Origin: CAZFCK01 sp964517355
GTDB taxonomy: Bacteria > Desulfobacterota > Desulfovibrionia > Desulfovibrionales > Desulfovibrionaceae
Direction: 5' to 3'
NCBI GenBank assembly: GCA_964517355.1
Contig: CAZFCK010000021.1
Location: forward strand, 1 to 35,266
DNA: 35,266 bases
The first letter of the stretch is position 1; the number at the start of each line of letters is the position of its first letter. This document shows positions 24,292-32,481 of this stretch, piece after piece. The notes beneath the pieces are model-generated. The model saw nothing but the letters and a program-made list of their open reading frames with translations, ran no database searches and was not told where the DNA came from. Both the position numbers and the translations under genes were made by a program.

Positions 24292-25014
24292 ATGCGTACC
24301 ACTAAAATTTCAGTAATTATTCCTGTGTATAATGAGGAAGACAACCTGCCCTCCGTGTTCCGGGAGGTCCACAAGGCGCTGGATTCGCTGCACTGCGAAT
24401 GGGAATTGCTTTTTGTGGACGACGGCAGCCGCGACGGTTCGCTTGATGTCATACGCAACTTGGCCGACGAGCATCCCGAAACCGTGCGGTATCTCGCATT
24501 CTCTCACAATCGAGGACAGTCGGCTGGGTTTGCCGCCGGATTCCAGGCCGCCAGCGGCGATGTGCTGATAACCATGGACGCCGACTTGCAAAATGATCCT
24601 GCGGATATACCGGCCATGCTCCAAACCTTTGAAAAAGGGTATGACATGGTTGTTGGGTGGCGCGCCACGCGCAAAGATACCTGGATGAAGCGCAAAGCCT
24701 CGAAAATTGGTAATGCCATCCGTAATTGGGTCAGCCGTGAAACAATCAAGGATACGGGGTGCTCCCTGAAAGTGATGCGGACGGACATGGCCAAACGCTT
24801 GCCCATGTTCATCGGCATGCACCGATTTTTACCCACGCTCATGAAGCTGGAAGGCGCCAAGGTGGCTGAAATCGCCGTAAATCACAGACCACGCATCCAC
24901 GGGACCTCAAAATACGGCGTTCTTGACCGAGCCCTCTCCACATGGAGCGATTTGCTTGCGGTGCGCTGGATGCAAAAAAGGTACATCCGCTACACCATCA
25001 AGGAACAGAGGTGA
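24292..25014 (+). CDS. Family 2 glycosyltransferase (DPM1-like)
   Basis: GT-A fold transferase of 240 residues. N-terminal VIIPVYNEEDNLP is followed by the nucleotide-binding DDGSRDGS (43-50) and the metal-binding DADLQNDP (96-103). The middle contains DTGCSLKVMR and the acceptor-side HRPRIHGTSKYG, typical of enzymes that load a sugar onto a polyprenyl phosphate. No C-terminal membrane segments are present, so it is a soluble or peripheral type. The stop is 4 bp before the small LAB_N-like gene, an arrangement seen with lipid-linked sugar transfer systems. The ribosome-binding site is weak (GGAG about 15 nt upstream). Confidence 0.88.
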   Translation: MRTTKISVIIPVYNEEDNLPSVFREVHKALDSLHCEWELLFVDDGSRDGSLDVIRNLADEHPETVRYLAFSHNRGQSAGFAAGFQAASGDVLITMDADLQNDPADIPAMLQTFEKGYDMVVGWRATRKDTWMKRKASKIGNAIRNWVSRETIKDTGCSLKVMRTDMAKRLPMFIGMHRFLPTLMKLEGAKVAEIAVNHRPRIHGTSKYGVLDRALSTWSDLLAVRWMQKRYIRYTIKEQR

Positions 25015-25018
25015 ATGC

Positions 25019-25360
25019 ATGCTTGTCGCCGCGCTTGTCTTGTTGCTTCTGGGACTGCCGTTACAGCTATGCTATGCGGCGCGGCTGATTATAACCAAAG
25101 GCAACGCCTCCAAGCGGTGGTATTGGGCCGCCATGGCCGGAGGGCTCTGCAATGTCGCCTCGGGAATCCTTGTGCGCGATCCATTGTTGATCACGGGGCA
25201 GGCCTCCATCATGTGCATCTATGCCCTGACCAGACCACGCGCCAGCCGCAGCTTTCTTCCTCGGGAACGCCGGGATGAAGCGCCTTCGCCCCCAAAAGGG
25301 TCTCTTGGCTCTCACCCCTCTGAAAAACCCTGTGCCGAGGATGAAACAAAATCCCGATAA
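25019..25360 (+). CDS. Small membrane protein with LAB_N-like domain
   Basis: A 113-residue protein. Two or three hydrophobic segments are visible: residues 1-20, about 34-51, and 54-70. The central part, RWYWAAMAGGLCNVASG followed by RDPLLITGQ and CIYALTR, matches the pattern of the lipid-A-disaccharide synthase N-terminal domain (W-x-x-x-GG, RDPxxxxGQ, YxxN/T). The C-terminal 40 residues are polar and probably disordered. Its ATG lies 5 bp past the end of the glycosyltransferase gene, so the two are co-translated. Such small proteins accompany family 2 glycosyltransferases in lipid modification loci; the exact role is unknown. Confidence 0.65.
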   Translation: MLVAALVLLLLGLPLQLCYAARLIITKGNASKRWYWAAMAGGLCNVASGILVRDPLLITGQASIMCIYALTRPRASRSFLPRERRDEAPSPPKGSLGSHPSEKPCAEDETKSR

Positions 25361-25424
25361 ATCGTGGAGGCTGCGGTTTGGCGCTCCTGAGCAGTTCCCT
25401 TTCCAGAATAAGCGGTGTTGCGCA

Positions 25425-25667
25425 TTAAACCAGCAGCCACACCGCATAAAGAACAAGACCCATTACGCAAACAAGGGGCACGCATACCGCAAGAAGCTTG
25501 AAGAATAGCTTGAACAGGCTTGAAAGAGGAATATCAACATCTACCACAACCACAGGCCGGGGGTTGATCAAGGATTCTTCAGCCAAGTCCAGAGGTGATC
25601 GCCCTGCTTTTTTTTCAATGTGCGTTTCTTCGTCAAAACAGAACAAAGGTCTTTTTTTTTCGCTCAT
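25425..25667 (-). CDS. Small membrane protein, function unknown
   Basis: An 80-residue protein. The N-terminal 50 residues are polar (MSEKKRPLFCFDEETHIEKK...), and the C-terminal 30 residues form a single hydrophobic helix ending at the C-terminus (LLAVCVPLVCVMGLVLYAVWLLV), so it looks tail-anchored. The ATG at 25667 was preferred because GGAGAGAGG precedes it; an upstream in-frame start at 25775 would run through the lysA promoter region. It converges on the LAB_N-like gene and diverges from lysA. No family recognised. Confidence 0.55.
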   Translation of the reverse strand: MSEKKRPLFCFDEETHIEKKAGRSPLDLAEESLINPRPVVVVDVDIPLSSLFKLFFKLLAVCVPLVCVMGLVLYAVWLLV

Positions 25668-25737
25668 AGCCTCTCTCCGGGGGCGAAACCGGCAGCTTGT
25701 TTTGCCACGCTCAGCTTTAATGGATTTTTCCAAAGAC

Positions 25738-25766
25738 TGGACATCTGTTCCTGAGGCAATTATCAC
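25738..25766 (+). promoter_or_regulatory. Possible promoter of lysA
   Basis: TGGACA, a 17-bp spacer, then TATCAC, ending 40 bp before the lysA start codon. The -10 box is a poor match, so this is tentative. Confidence 0.3.
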
Positions 25767-25806
25767 ACACGCCAAACCCTTTCCAGGATAACATCAGGAG
25801 GAAGCG

Positions 25807-27054
25807 ATGCACCATTTCACATACAAAAACGGGGAACTCTACGCCGAAGACATTCCGGTTGCCCAACTGGCTAAAGAATACGGCACGCCTTTGTATATTT
25901 ACTCAGCGGCCACGTTCCGCCGCCACTTTTCGGCCTTTGATTCCGCCTTTGCGGACCTGCCCCATATGACTTTTTTTTCCGTGAAGGCGAATTCCAATGT
26001 CTGCGTTTTGCGTCTGCTGCACAATATGGGCGCGGGCATGGATATCGTCTCCGGAGGCGAATTATACCGGGCCCTTGTCGCCGGCGTGCCTGCCGGCAAG
26101 ATCGTCTATTCCGGTGTCGGCAAGCGTTCCCAGGAAATCGCCGAAGCCCTTGATGCAAACATCTTGATGTTCAATGTCGAATCAAAACAAGAGCTTGAAC
26201 GAATCTCGGCAGCGGCGGCGGAAAGGGGGAAAACCGCCCGCATTGCCTTACGCATCAACCCCGACGTGGATCCCAAAACCCACCCCTATATTTCCACCGG
26301 GCTCAAAAAGAACAAATTCGGGTTGGATATAGAATCTTCCATTGAAACCTACATGCTCGCCCGCGACCTGCCGGGGGTGGATCCCGTCGGCATAGACTGC
26401 CACATCGGTTCCCAACTCACGAGCCTGGAACCGTTTCTCGAAGCCTTGGACAGGCTCCTGGCCTTTCGCGACAGATTGCAGGCTGAAGGTATAAATATCC
26501 GCTATCTGGACCTGGGTGGCGGTTTGGGCATCACGTACAATGAAGAGCAACCGCCCCACCCCACCGCTTTTGGCGAAGCGCTCACCACGGCCCTGAAAGA
26601 CAAAGATTTGACGCTTATTCTGGAACCAGGCCGCGTCATCGCCGGCAACGCTGGTATCCTCGTCACCGAGGTCGTATACACGAAAGATACGCCAAGCAAA
26701 CATTTCGTCATTGTCGATGCGGCAATGAATGACCTTATACGCCCCGCATTGTATCAATCCTATCACCGCATTGCCGAAGTCGCCCCCCAGGGACGAAAAG
26801 AAATAACGCTGGATGTTGTTGGCCCCATTTGTGAATCCAGCGATTTCCTGGCCCGTGACCGCACCATGCCCGCACCGCACGCCGGTGAACTTCTGGCCGT
26901 GTTTTCAGCAGGCGCCTACGGGTTCCCCATGAGTTCGCAATACAATTCCAGACCCAGGGCAGCGGAGCTGATCGTGGACGGCGGCAACGTGACGGTTGCC
27001 AGAAGGCGCGAAACGTACGACGACCTTATCGCCTTGGAAAAAAACTGCTTTTAA
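25807..27054 (+). CDS. lysA: Diaminopimelate decarboxylase
   Basis: Last step of lysine synthesis: meso-diaminopimelate to L-lysine and CO2, PLP-dependent. The protein has 415 residues of the alanine-racemase-like TIM barrel type. K60 in FSVKANSN carries the PLP, H199 lies in CHIGSQ, followed by the glycine-rich LDLGGGLG and the phosphate-binding EPGR. CESSDF and the AYGFPMSSQYNSRPR segment complete the substrate site. The ATG at 25807 follows AGGAGG. It stands alone, without dapF or dapA nearby. Confidence 0.95.
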   Translation: MHHFTYKNGELYAEDIPVAQLAKEYGTPLYIYSAATFRRHFSAFDSAFADLPHMTFFSVKANSNVCVLRLLHNMGAGMDIVSGGELYRALVAGVPAGKIVYSGVGKRSQEIAEALDANILMFNVESKQELERISAAAAERGKTARIALRINPDVDPKTHPYISTGLKKNKFGLDIESSIETYMLARDLPGVDPVGIDCHIGSQLTSLEPFLEALDRLLAFRDRLQAEGINIRYLDLGGGLGITYNEEQPPHPTAFGEALTTALKDKDLTLILEPGRVIAGNAGILVTEVVYTKDTPSKHFVIVDAAMNDLIRPALYQSYHRIAEVAPQGRKEITLDVVGPICESSDFLARDRTMPAPHAGELLAVFSAGAYGFPMSSQYNSRPRAAELIVDGGNVTVARRRETYDDLIALEKNCF

Positions 27055-27181
27055 AGCGTTTAAACTTTGAAAAAGTTGAAATACCCTGCAAAGATTTGCT
27101 TGCAACTCTTTGCCGCGAAATGATCGAGAAAGACAGGACGTCACCCTGTTTGAACAATCTCTCAGCGAGGGAGCGCCCCGT

Positions 27182-27284
27182 TAGCGCATTTACGCCTTTG
27201 GATAACGATCACCTCTGAATCAATGTTTATTGCTTCAGGGAAATGCATAAGATTATCTATACTTTTTCAAAGGTAAGATGCTCT
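27182..27284 (-). repeat. Family B repeat, diverged copy B4
   Basis: Reverse-oriented copy. On the minus strand GAGCATCTTACCTTTG, TCTTATGCATTTCCCTG and the tail AAGGCGTAAATGCGCTA align with copy B3 along the whole length. It is more diverged than B3 or B5. Confidence 0.8.
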
Positions 27285-27343
27285 AAATGGGGGCTCCCTC
27301 GACCACTTCCCCATCCCGCTTAACCCGCCACGCAATGGGAATA

Positions 27344-27360
27344 TTGGCCCGCTATTTGCT
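27344..27360 (+). promoter_or_regulatory. Sigma-54 promoter upstream of the radical SAM operon
   Basis: TTGGCCCGCTATTTGCT matches the sigma-54 consensus YTGGCACGNNNNTTGCW with a single mismatch and the required spacing of 10 bp between the GG and GC dinucleotides. Transcription would start near 27372, about 44 bp before the start codon. Such promoters need an enhancer-binding activator; none is encoded nearby. Confidence 0.7.
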
Positions 27361-27415
27361 TTCCCTTGAGAATATAAAACTCAGTGGAAACAATTGACAC
27401 TTCCCGGAGGTTGTC

Positions 27416-28615
27416 ATGGAACAGGTCGTTCGCCCGGACCAATATGCGACAGTACGCCAGATCAATGAACAAATTAATCATATGGAGAGCAGAAACAATC
27501 TGCCCATCGTCAATTCACGCCCATTGCGCCTGGGGCTCGACATATCCAATGTCTGTAACGTGCGCTGCATATTTTGCCTGGCCGATTCAGGGCGCAAACG
27601 CCCCTCTGATCCGGACGCCTTCCGCAAACCCGAATGGCTTGACCCCTTCGAGCCCCTTTTGCCCTTCCTGACCCAGGCCATTCTATCTTCATATGAAGCG
27701 GTCCTGAATCCCTGGCTTGACCAATTCATCGACAAGCTGTGGAAGCATCAGACCCCGTTGCAAATTTTCAGCAACGGCAAGGCGTTCGTCCCTGAACTCT
27801 CGGAATATTTACTGCAGCACGGACTCAAGTCGTTGTGGTGCTCTTTTCATGGCGCACAAAGAAACACGTATGAATCCATCATGAAGGGTTCGAATTACGA
27901 CCAAGTCATCTCAAATCTGATGCACATGAAAATTTTCGCACGCAAAAACAAATTGGCTCATTACAAATTGACCATGGTTTTTTGCGCCATGCGCCGTACT
28001 ATAGAAGAGCTATGCGATTATGTAGACTTGGCACACCGTGTGGGAGCAAAGGAAATCCAGGTGAACTACCTGCTTGTCACGCGCCAGGGAACCGGCCTGG
28101 AGCATGAGGCCATGTGCTTTCATCCCGAACTCTACGACCGCATGGTGCTGGCGGCGAAACACAAGGCCGCAAAACTGGGAATACACCTCAAACATCAACG
28201 GCTCTTCAGGGAAGGCGCCAAGGAAGCGGACACCGGTCCATGCTACCGCCCCTGGGAGCACCTCACCATCAGGCAGGACGGCAACGCCACCGTATGCTGC
28301 GGTGGATGCGGATCCGTGGGCAACATGTTCGAACAGGGCTTTCCGCAACTGTGGAACTCGCCCCGCATGACCTCGTTCCGGGCCAGAGTGAATTCCGGCA
28401 ATCCCCCCCTTTCCTGTCGCAATTGCACCCGCGGAAGAGAGAACCCCTGGGATATCACCAGCCATTGCACATACCTGCGCAACATGCCGGAAGAGGAACG
28501 CACGGAGCATATTCACAACCTGCTGCAAGAAATGAATGGAGAATTAAGCCCTGAAGCGAAAAACAACCTGCTGCATGCGCAACATCTTGAAGCGGTTTCG
28601 TGTGAAGCTCTTTAA
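27416..28615 (+). CDS. Radical SAM protein with SPASM-like C-terminal domain
   Basis: A 399-residue enzyme. C47, C51 and C54 (CNVRCIFC) bind the 4Fe-4S cluster that cleaves S-adenosylmethionine. The barrel continues with YEAVLNPWL and FSNGKAF. The C-terminal part has CYRPWEHLTIRQDGNATVCC (C276, C294, C295, C298) and a final C334/C337 pair (CRNC), the usual layout of a SPASM domain with auxiliary Fe-S clusters. SPASM enzymes modify peptides, proteins or small molecules. The ATG at 27416 follows GGAGG. A second radical SAM gene starts 84 bp downstream, and both may be driven by the sigma-54 promoter. The substrate is unknown; no precursor-peptide gene is visible nearby. Confidence 0.85.
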   Translation: MEQVVRPDQYATVRQINEQINHMESRNNLPIVNSRPLRLGLDISNVCNVRCIFCLADSGRKRPSDPDAFRKPEWLDPFEPLLPFLTQAILSSYEAVLNPWLDQFIDKLWKHQTPLQIFSNGKAFVPELSEYLLQHGLKSLWCSFHGAQRNTYESIMKGSNYDQVISNLMHMKIFARKNKLAHYKLTMVFCAMRRTIEELCDYVDLAHRVGAKEIQVNYLLVTRQGTGLEHEAMCFHPELYDRMVLAAKHKAAKLGIHLKHQRLFREGAKEADTGPCYRPWEHLTIRQDGNATVCCGGCGSVGNMFEQGFPQLWNSPRMTSFRARVNSGNPPLSCRNCTRGRENPWDITSHCTYLRNMPEEERTEHIHNLLQEMNGELSPEAKNNLLHAQHLEAVSCEAL

Positions 28616-28699
28616 ACGGTTTGCTCCCGCAATGCGAGCACATCGGCAGGCATTTGAACATGCCCCCATGCGGTACGGCATGACGTGTGAGGTTTTCTC

Positions 28700-29653
28700 A
28701 TGAACGAACCCCGGCGCGGCATCCTTTTCAGCAACGACTGTTCCACGTATCCTTTCAAAAAATATAGGAAAGTCGCATACATCAATTCTTCCGGAATGTG
28801 CAACCTGAATTGTGAATATTGCTTCACAAACAACAACAAGGCGCACGCCAGCATCACCAAAGCGGACTTCGACTTCTTGATCGAATCCTATGGTGAATCA
28901 TTCCTGCTCTGCTTTTCCGGCCAGGGAGACTTTTTTTCGGGATATAAAAAAAGCGATAGATTTCTCGAACACGTATTATCGCACGACGTGCGGGTCTATC
29001 TCGACATCAACGCGTCCCTTGTCCATGAACTCTTTGAAATCCGGAAACAGGATCTCGCCAAGATTGTTCATTACGACATTTCCTTTCATTACGAGACAAT
29101 GAAAGAAAAGAATATCCTTGATCAGTGGGCCGACAACGTACGCGCCCTTGGGTCGCGGGTCGCCCCTGAACAGTGGCACGTCAAAGGCATCATCTCCATG
29201 AGGCAGCTGGAGCGTCTTCATGAAAAGATCCGGTTTTACGCAGACAAGATCTACCCCGGCACCCAAAAGAAACTGACTCTGGCTCTCGATGATTTCGACA
29301 ACAGCATTTACCAGAAGCCTGTGATCAAACTCATCAACAGTATTATTGAAAAATATCCGGACGCAGTGGTGCAACAACAATTTGCATCAAGAGAATCCCG
29401 AGAAGACACGACAAGCCAGCGTTATCTGCAGGCAACGCAACAACAGACAATGTGTCCGGCAGGGGCGCTGTACTTCAAAATAGGGATAGACGGCGAGGTG
29501 TCGCCGTGCAACAAACTGAAGAAGGATCTGGGCATCACCCTCGGCAATTTGAAAACGCGAAAACTGGGCTTCTTATGCCAGCTTATCCCCTGTTCGCCAT
29601 TACGAGGGCCGGGATGCATCATGAACTGGGATACTAAATATCCTGCCGCATGA
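28700..29653 (+). CDS. Second radical SAM protein
   Basis: A 317-residue enzyme with the cluster motif C34-N-L-N-C38-E-Y-C41 after the strand KVAYINSSG. The next segment has FSGQGDFFSGYKK, where most relatives carry a GGEP-like motif. The C-terminus holds five cysteines (CPAGALYFKIGIDGEVSPC, then CQLIPC and a final C near 308), again resembling a SPASM or twitch domain. The ATG at 28700 follows GAGG. It follows the first radical SAM gene in the same direction and is not a close paralogue, so the two probably act in sequence. It is compact for a SPASM enzyme. Substrate unknown. Confidence 0.8.
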   Translation: MNEPRRGILFSNDCSTYPFKKYRKVAYINSSGMCNLNCEYCFTNNNKAHASITKADFDFLIESYGESFLLCFSGQGDFFSGYKKSDRFLEHVLSHDVRVYLDINASLVHELFEIRKQDLAKIVHYDISFHYETMKEKNILDQWADNVRALGSRVAPEQWHVKGIISMRQLERLHEKIRFYADKIYPGTQKKLTLALDDFDNSIYQKPVIKLINSIIEKYPDAVVQQQFASRESREDTTSQRYLQATQQQTMCPAGALYFKIGIDGEVSPCNKLKKDLGITLGNLKTRKLGFLCQLIPCSPLRGPGCIMNWDTKYPAA

Positions 29654-29737
29654 CGCTTGCAGACGACGGCTCTTTTCTCCACGCCGGAGTTACACATGGG
29701 GGATGCCGCCCGCGAGTGCCCGTTGCCGCGCTCAGCG

Positions 29738-30700
29738 TTACGTGTACAGTCTGTTTATCCAAAAGCTGTCGAAATAACGCCACGTTTCAGGAGTATAGAC
29801 TAGTCTTGCCAGCGTCCTGTCGATTTCAACGAAGTTGCTCATGACATCGGGAGCTATCACCCCACGGTTTCCCGGCTGGGGTGAATCGGGATCGTAGGCG
29901 ATGAGATGCATCAAAAAACAAGCTTTCGCTTTGTCGGCGATGGACAGATAATGTTTGGCGGTAGGTGAGGCCATCTCTTGAAAACTGGCGGCGTTCCACA
30001 ACAGGTCTATAGGTTGGTGTTTGATGATGTCGAATTTCCAATGCGGCAGGATATTGATTTTACCGGGCACTATCTCCGCAAAGGAGGTTATCTCGCGCCC
30101 CTGCATGTAGTCTACCACCGTATCTGTGCCTTCAAAAACCTTGGTCAGGTATTGATGGCAGACATAGAGCTGCGTGGGGAGGTCAAAAAGCACGATAGTC
30201 AAATCGGGATGCGCTTTTTTAAGCAGTTCGGCCTGTTTTCCCGACCCTGATCCCACCTCGACAATGAGCTGATCTGAAAAACGGATAAATTTACTGACGT
30301 ATGCATAACGGCAATAAAAATTCAGCCAGGAACGCGTATAAAAAATACCGTCGATCAAGAACCCTTCAGGATTGCCGATTGTAGACGGGTGGAGATGTGT
30401 AATGTGGCGTGCTCCCTCCCCCAAATAACAGGAATTGGCAATGTGAAAGAGACGTTCGGGACGACCTTGTTCTTTCAAATTCAAGTCGCAGGCGCCAAAC
30501 GAAGCAAGAACGTGGGCATTTTCCTCTTTTTGCGCATGTTGTCTGCGAAAATCGTACAGCCCCTTTTCCTTTAAGTAAATCAGAAAACGTTCGGAATAGC
30601 CAACCCAACGTCCCGTGGTCTTATATTCCTCCGGCGCTTCATGGTGGTCCTTGATCATGAGGTCCAACAATTCAACATTGTCATCAACTTGCAATGCCAC
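29738..30700 (-). CDS. SAM-dependent methyltransferase, putative sugar O-methyltransferase (copy 1)
   Basis: A 320-residue protein. The SAM-binding motif VEVGSGSGK lies near residues 147-155, followed by LFDLPTQLYVCHQYL (acidic ribose-binding residue) and later GRE-x-x-x-IVPGKINILPHWKFD. It resembles proteins annotated as putative sugar O-methyltransferases. The GTG at 30700 was chosen because CGGAG precedes it by about 8 nt and the resulting length equals that of the paralogue at 30994-31956; an upstream GTG at 30721 lacks a ribosome-binding site. It converges on the radical SAM pair and lies downstream of its paralogue. It may methylate a surface sugar or the product of the radical SAM enzymes. 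Confidence 0.78.
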   Translation of the reverse strand: MALQVDDNVELLDLMIKDHHEAPEEYKTTGRWVGYSERFLIYLKEKGLYDFRRQHAQKEENAHVLASFGACDLNLKEQGRPERLFHIANSCYLGEGARHITHLHPSTIGNPEGFLIDGIFYTRSWLNFYCRYAYVSKFIRFSDQLIVEVGSGSGKQAELLKKAHPDLTIVLFDLPTQLYVCHQYLTKVFEGTDTVVDYMQGREITSFAEIVPGKINILPHWKFDIIKHQPIDLLWNAASFQEMASPTAKHYLSIADKAKACFLMHLIAYDPDSPQPGNRGVIAPDVMSNFVEIDRTLARLVYTPETWRYFDSFWINRLYT

Positions 30701-30993
30701 AATATATCTCCGCTTCGGCACAATATGAGGGGGGTGAATTGCGCCGCATCAATTCCAGCGCCACCGGTACGAAAATGTCAATCCTGGGTGGGCCTACCAC
30801 AGCAACCGATGAAAGGCCGAACATTGAAACGCCAGATTATTTCATACACCTCAGACTATCACAATAAGAAAGCCTAACACGCGACCAAAGGTCTCCGCCT
30901 GGAACCCACATCTTCAATATAGGATATTACAAGTCTGCTCTCGGCATCATCCGCGCACCCCGAAGAGCATAAAAATTATTCTACCAGAGTACA

Positions 30994-31956
30994 TCACGCA
31001 TAGAGTCTGTTTTTCCAAAAACTATCAAAATAGAGCCAGTTCTTGTGAAGATAGACAAGCATTGCAGCTGTTCTGTCTATTTCATCAAAGTTATACAATA
31101 CTTCGGGGTCGATTACCCCACGCTTGCCCGGCTGCACCATACTGGATTCATAAGTTATCTGATACATCAGGAAACAGGCTTTGGCTTTACTCGCCAAGGT
31201 CAAATAATGCATGGCTGTTTCCAGCCCCATCTCCTGAAAACAGGAGGCGCTCCATAAAAGATCAATGGGTTGATCGCGAATAATATCAAATTTCCAGTTA
31301 GGTAAAATATTAATCTTACCAGGCACGACATCATCAAGTCTTTCAACCTCACGCCCCTTCCTATACTCGACGATTGGGTCGGTATCGCTGAAAACTTTAC
31401 TCAGGTATTGGTTACACACATAAAGTTGCGTGGGAAGGTCGAAGAGCAATATGGTCAGGTCTGGATGGGCCTTTTTAAGCAATTCAGCCTGCTTGCCGGA
31501 ACCTGGCCCCACCTCGACAACTATCTGGTTCTTGAATTTAATGAACTTGGATACGTACGCATATCTGCAAAAATAGTTCAACCATGAGCGCGTATAAAAT
31601 TGCCCGCCGATTTCGAATCCTTCGGGATTTCCAACTTGCGAGGAGTGCAGACACTTAATCGGACGGGCACCTTCAGCCAGATAACACGAATTCGCCATAT
31701 GATAGAGCTCTTCCGGAGTACCGTAACTCGCGCTGTTCAGATCCCTGGCGCCTAACGAGGCCAGGACATAGCCGTCATCGTCTTTTTTCGGACGTTGCCG
31801 GCGAAAATCATGCAACCCCTTTTCCTTGAGATAGACTAAAAAACGCTCCGAATAACCGAGCCAGCGGCCTGTGGCGTTGTATTCATCAGGAGCCTCGTTA
31901 TGATCCTTGATCATTAAATCCAAAAGTTCAATATCATCAGCTACTTGCACTACCAC
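30994..31956 (-). CDS. SAM-dependent methyltransferase, putative sugar O-methyltransferase (copy 2)
   Basis: A 320-residue paralogue of the protein at 29738-30700, alignable end to end with the same length and well over half the residues identical. The SAM motif is VEVGPGSGK, then LFDLPTQLYVCNQYL, and both end in YFDSFWxNRLY. The GTG at 31956 is preceded by GAGAG with 6 nt spacing. The DNA is noticeably richer in A and T than copy 1, suggesting divergence or separate arrival. The two copies are 293 bp apart. Likely related but not identical acceptor specificity. Confidence 0.78.
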   Translation of the reverse strand: MVVQVADDIELLDLMIKDHNEAPDEYNATGRWLGYSERFLVYLKEKGLHDFRRQRPKKDDDGYVLASLGARDLNSASYGTPEELYHMANSCYLAEGARPIKCLHSSQVGNPEGFEIGGQFYTRSWLNYFCRYAYVSKFIKFKNQIVVEVGPGSGKQAELLKKAHPDLTILLFDLPTQLYVCNQYLSKVFSDTDPIVEYRKGREVERLDDVVPGKINILPNWKFDIIRDQPIDLLWSASCFQEMGLETAMHYLTLASKAKACFLMYQITYESSMVQPGKRGVIDPEVLYNFDEIDRTAAMLVYLHKNWLYFDSFWKNRLYA

Positions 31957-32481
31957 TATAGACTCTCGATTGTGATGGACGGTTCCAATTGTTGATAAAA
32001 AAAATGTATCTGCCCCAACATTTGAAACAAATGAACGAGATGATCAACGTGCAGCCGCCATGCGCAGAGTTGAACCCCTTTCGCAACAATTTCAGATAAC
32101 AGCTCGACTTTCTGAGCAGAGCGTATAGCATAACATTCTGTTTTTGTTAAAAAAATAGAAATTATATTGTCCCTTTTCCGGCGTCCAGGGGCCTCCCCTG
32201 GTCGTCGTGCGGGCGCGAACGCCCGCGACTTTTTACGTTTTTTCATTACGTCCGAACGTCGTATAAATAAATAAAAAAACTTCCGTCAGCACTATCATAA
32301 ATAAAAGAGCGCTGCCGCAACACAGCGCAACCATATGATAAAAAAGCCAAAACTATTATTCAACAGGAGACTGTGATTCCTCCAAACGTGTATTGCACGG
32401 CACTATAAGGAAAAGTGACAGGCCTCGCAATCGTTTGATGCGATGGCGGCGCTTTCCTTAAATTATCGGAGCACGGCCTGT
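31957..32481. other. Gap upstream of methyltransferase copy 2
   Basis: The 525 bp hold a family A element (32101-32263) flanked by AT-rich sequence. The apparent reading frame at 31956-32246 is a translation of the repeat. Past the repeat, 32264-32481 holds nothing I can name except a weak hairpin near 32427-32446. Confidence 0.6.
32101..32263 (+). repeat. Family A repeat, complete copy A5
   Basis: Left end CTCGACTTT (32103-32111), right end CGAACGTCGTA. Hairpin one is CCAGGGGCCTCCCCTGG. Hairpin two is GCGGGCGCGAACGCCCGC, a perfect stem with a CGAA loop, one pair longer than in most copies. Confidence 0.88.

Larger units (their letters stand above)
27055..27415. other. Gap between lysA and the radical SAM genes
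   Basis: The 361 bp hold a small AT-rich hairpin just past lysA (AACTTTGAAAAAGTT), a reversed family B repeat (27182-27284) and the sigma-54 promoter at 27344-27360. No gene is seen. Confidence 0.6.

Noticed and set aside
28616..28699. Precursor peptide for the radical SAM enzymes
   Set aside because: The 84-bp gap and the other spacers of the locus contain no small frame with a ribosome-binding site and a plausible core.
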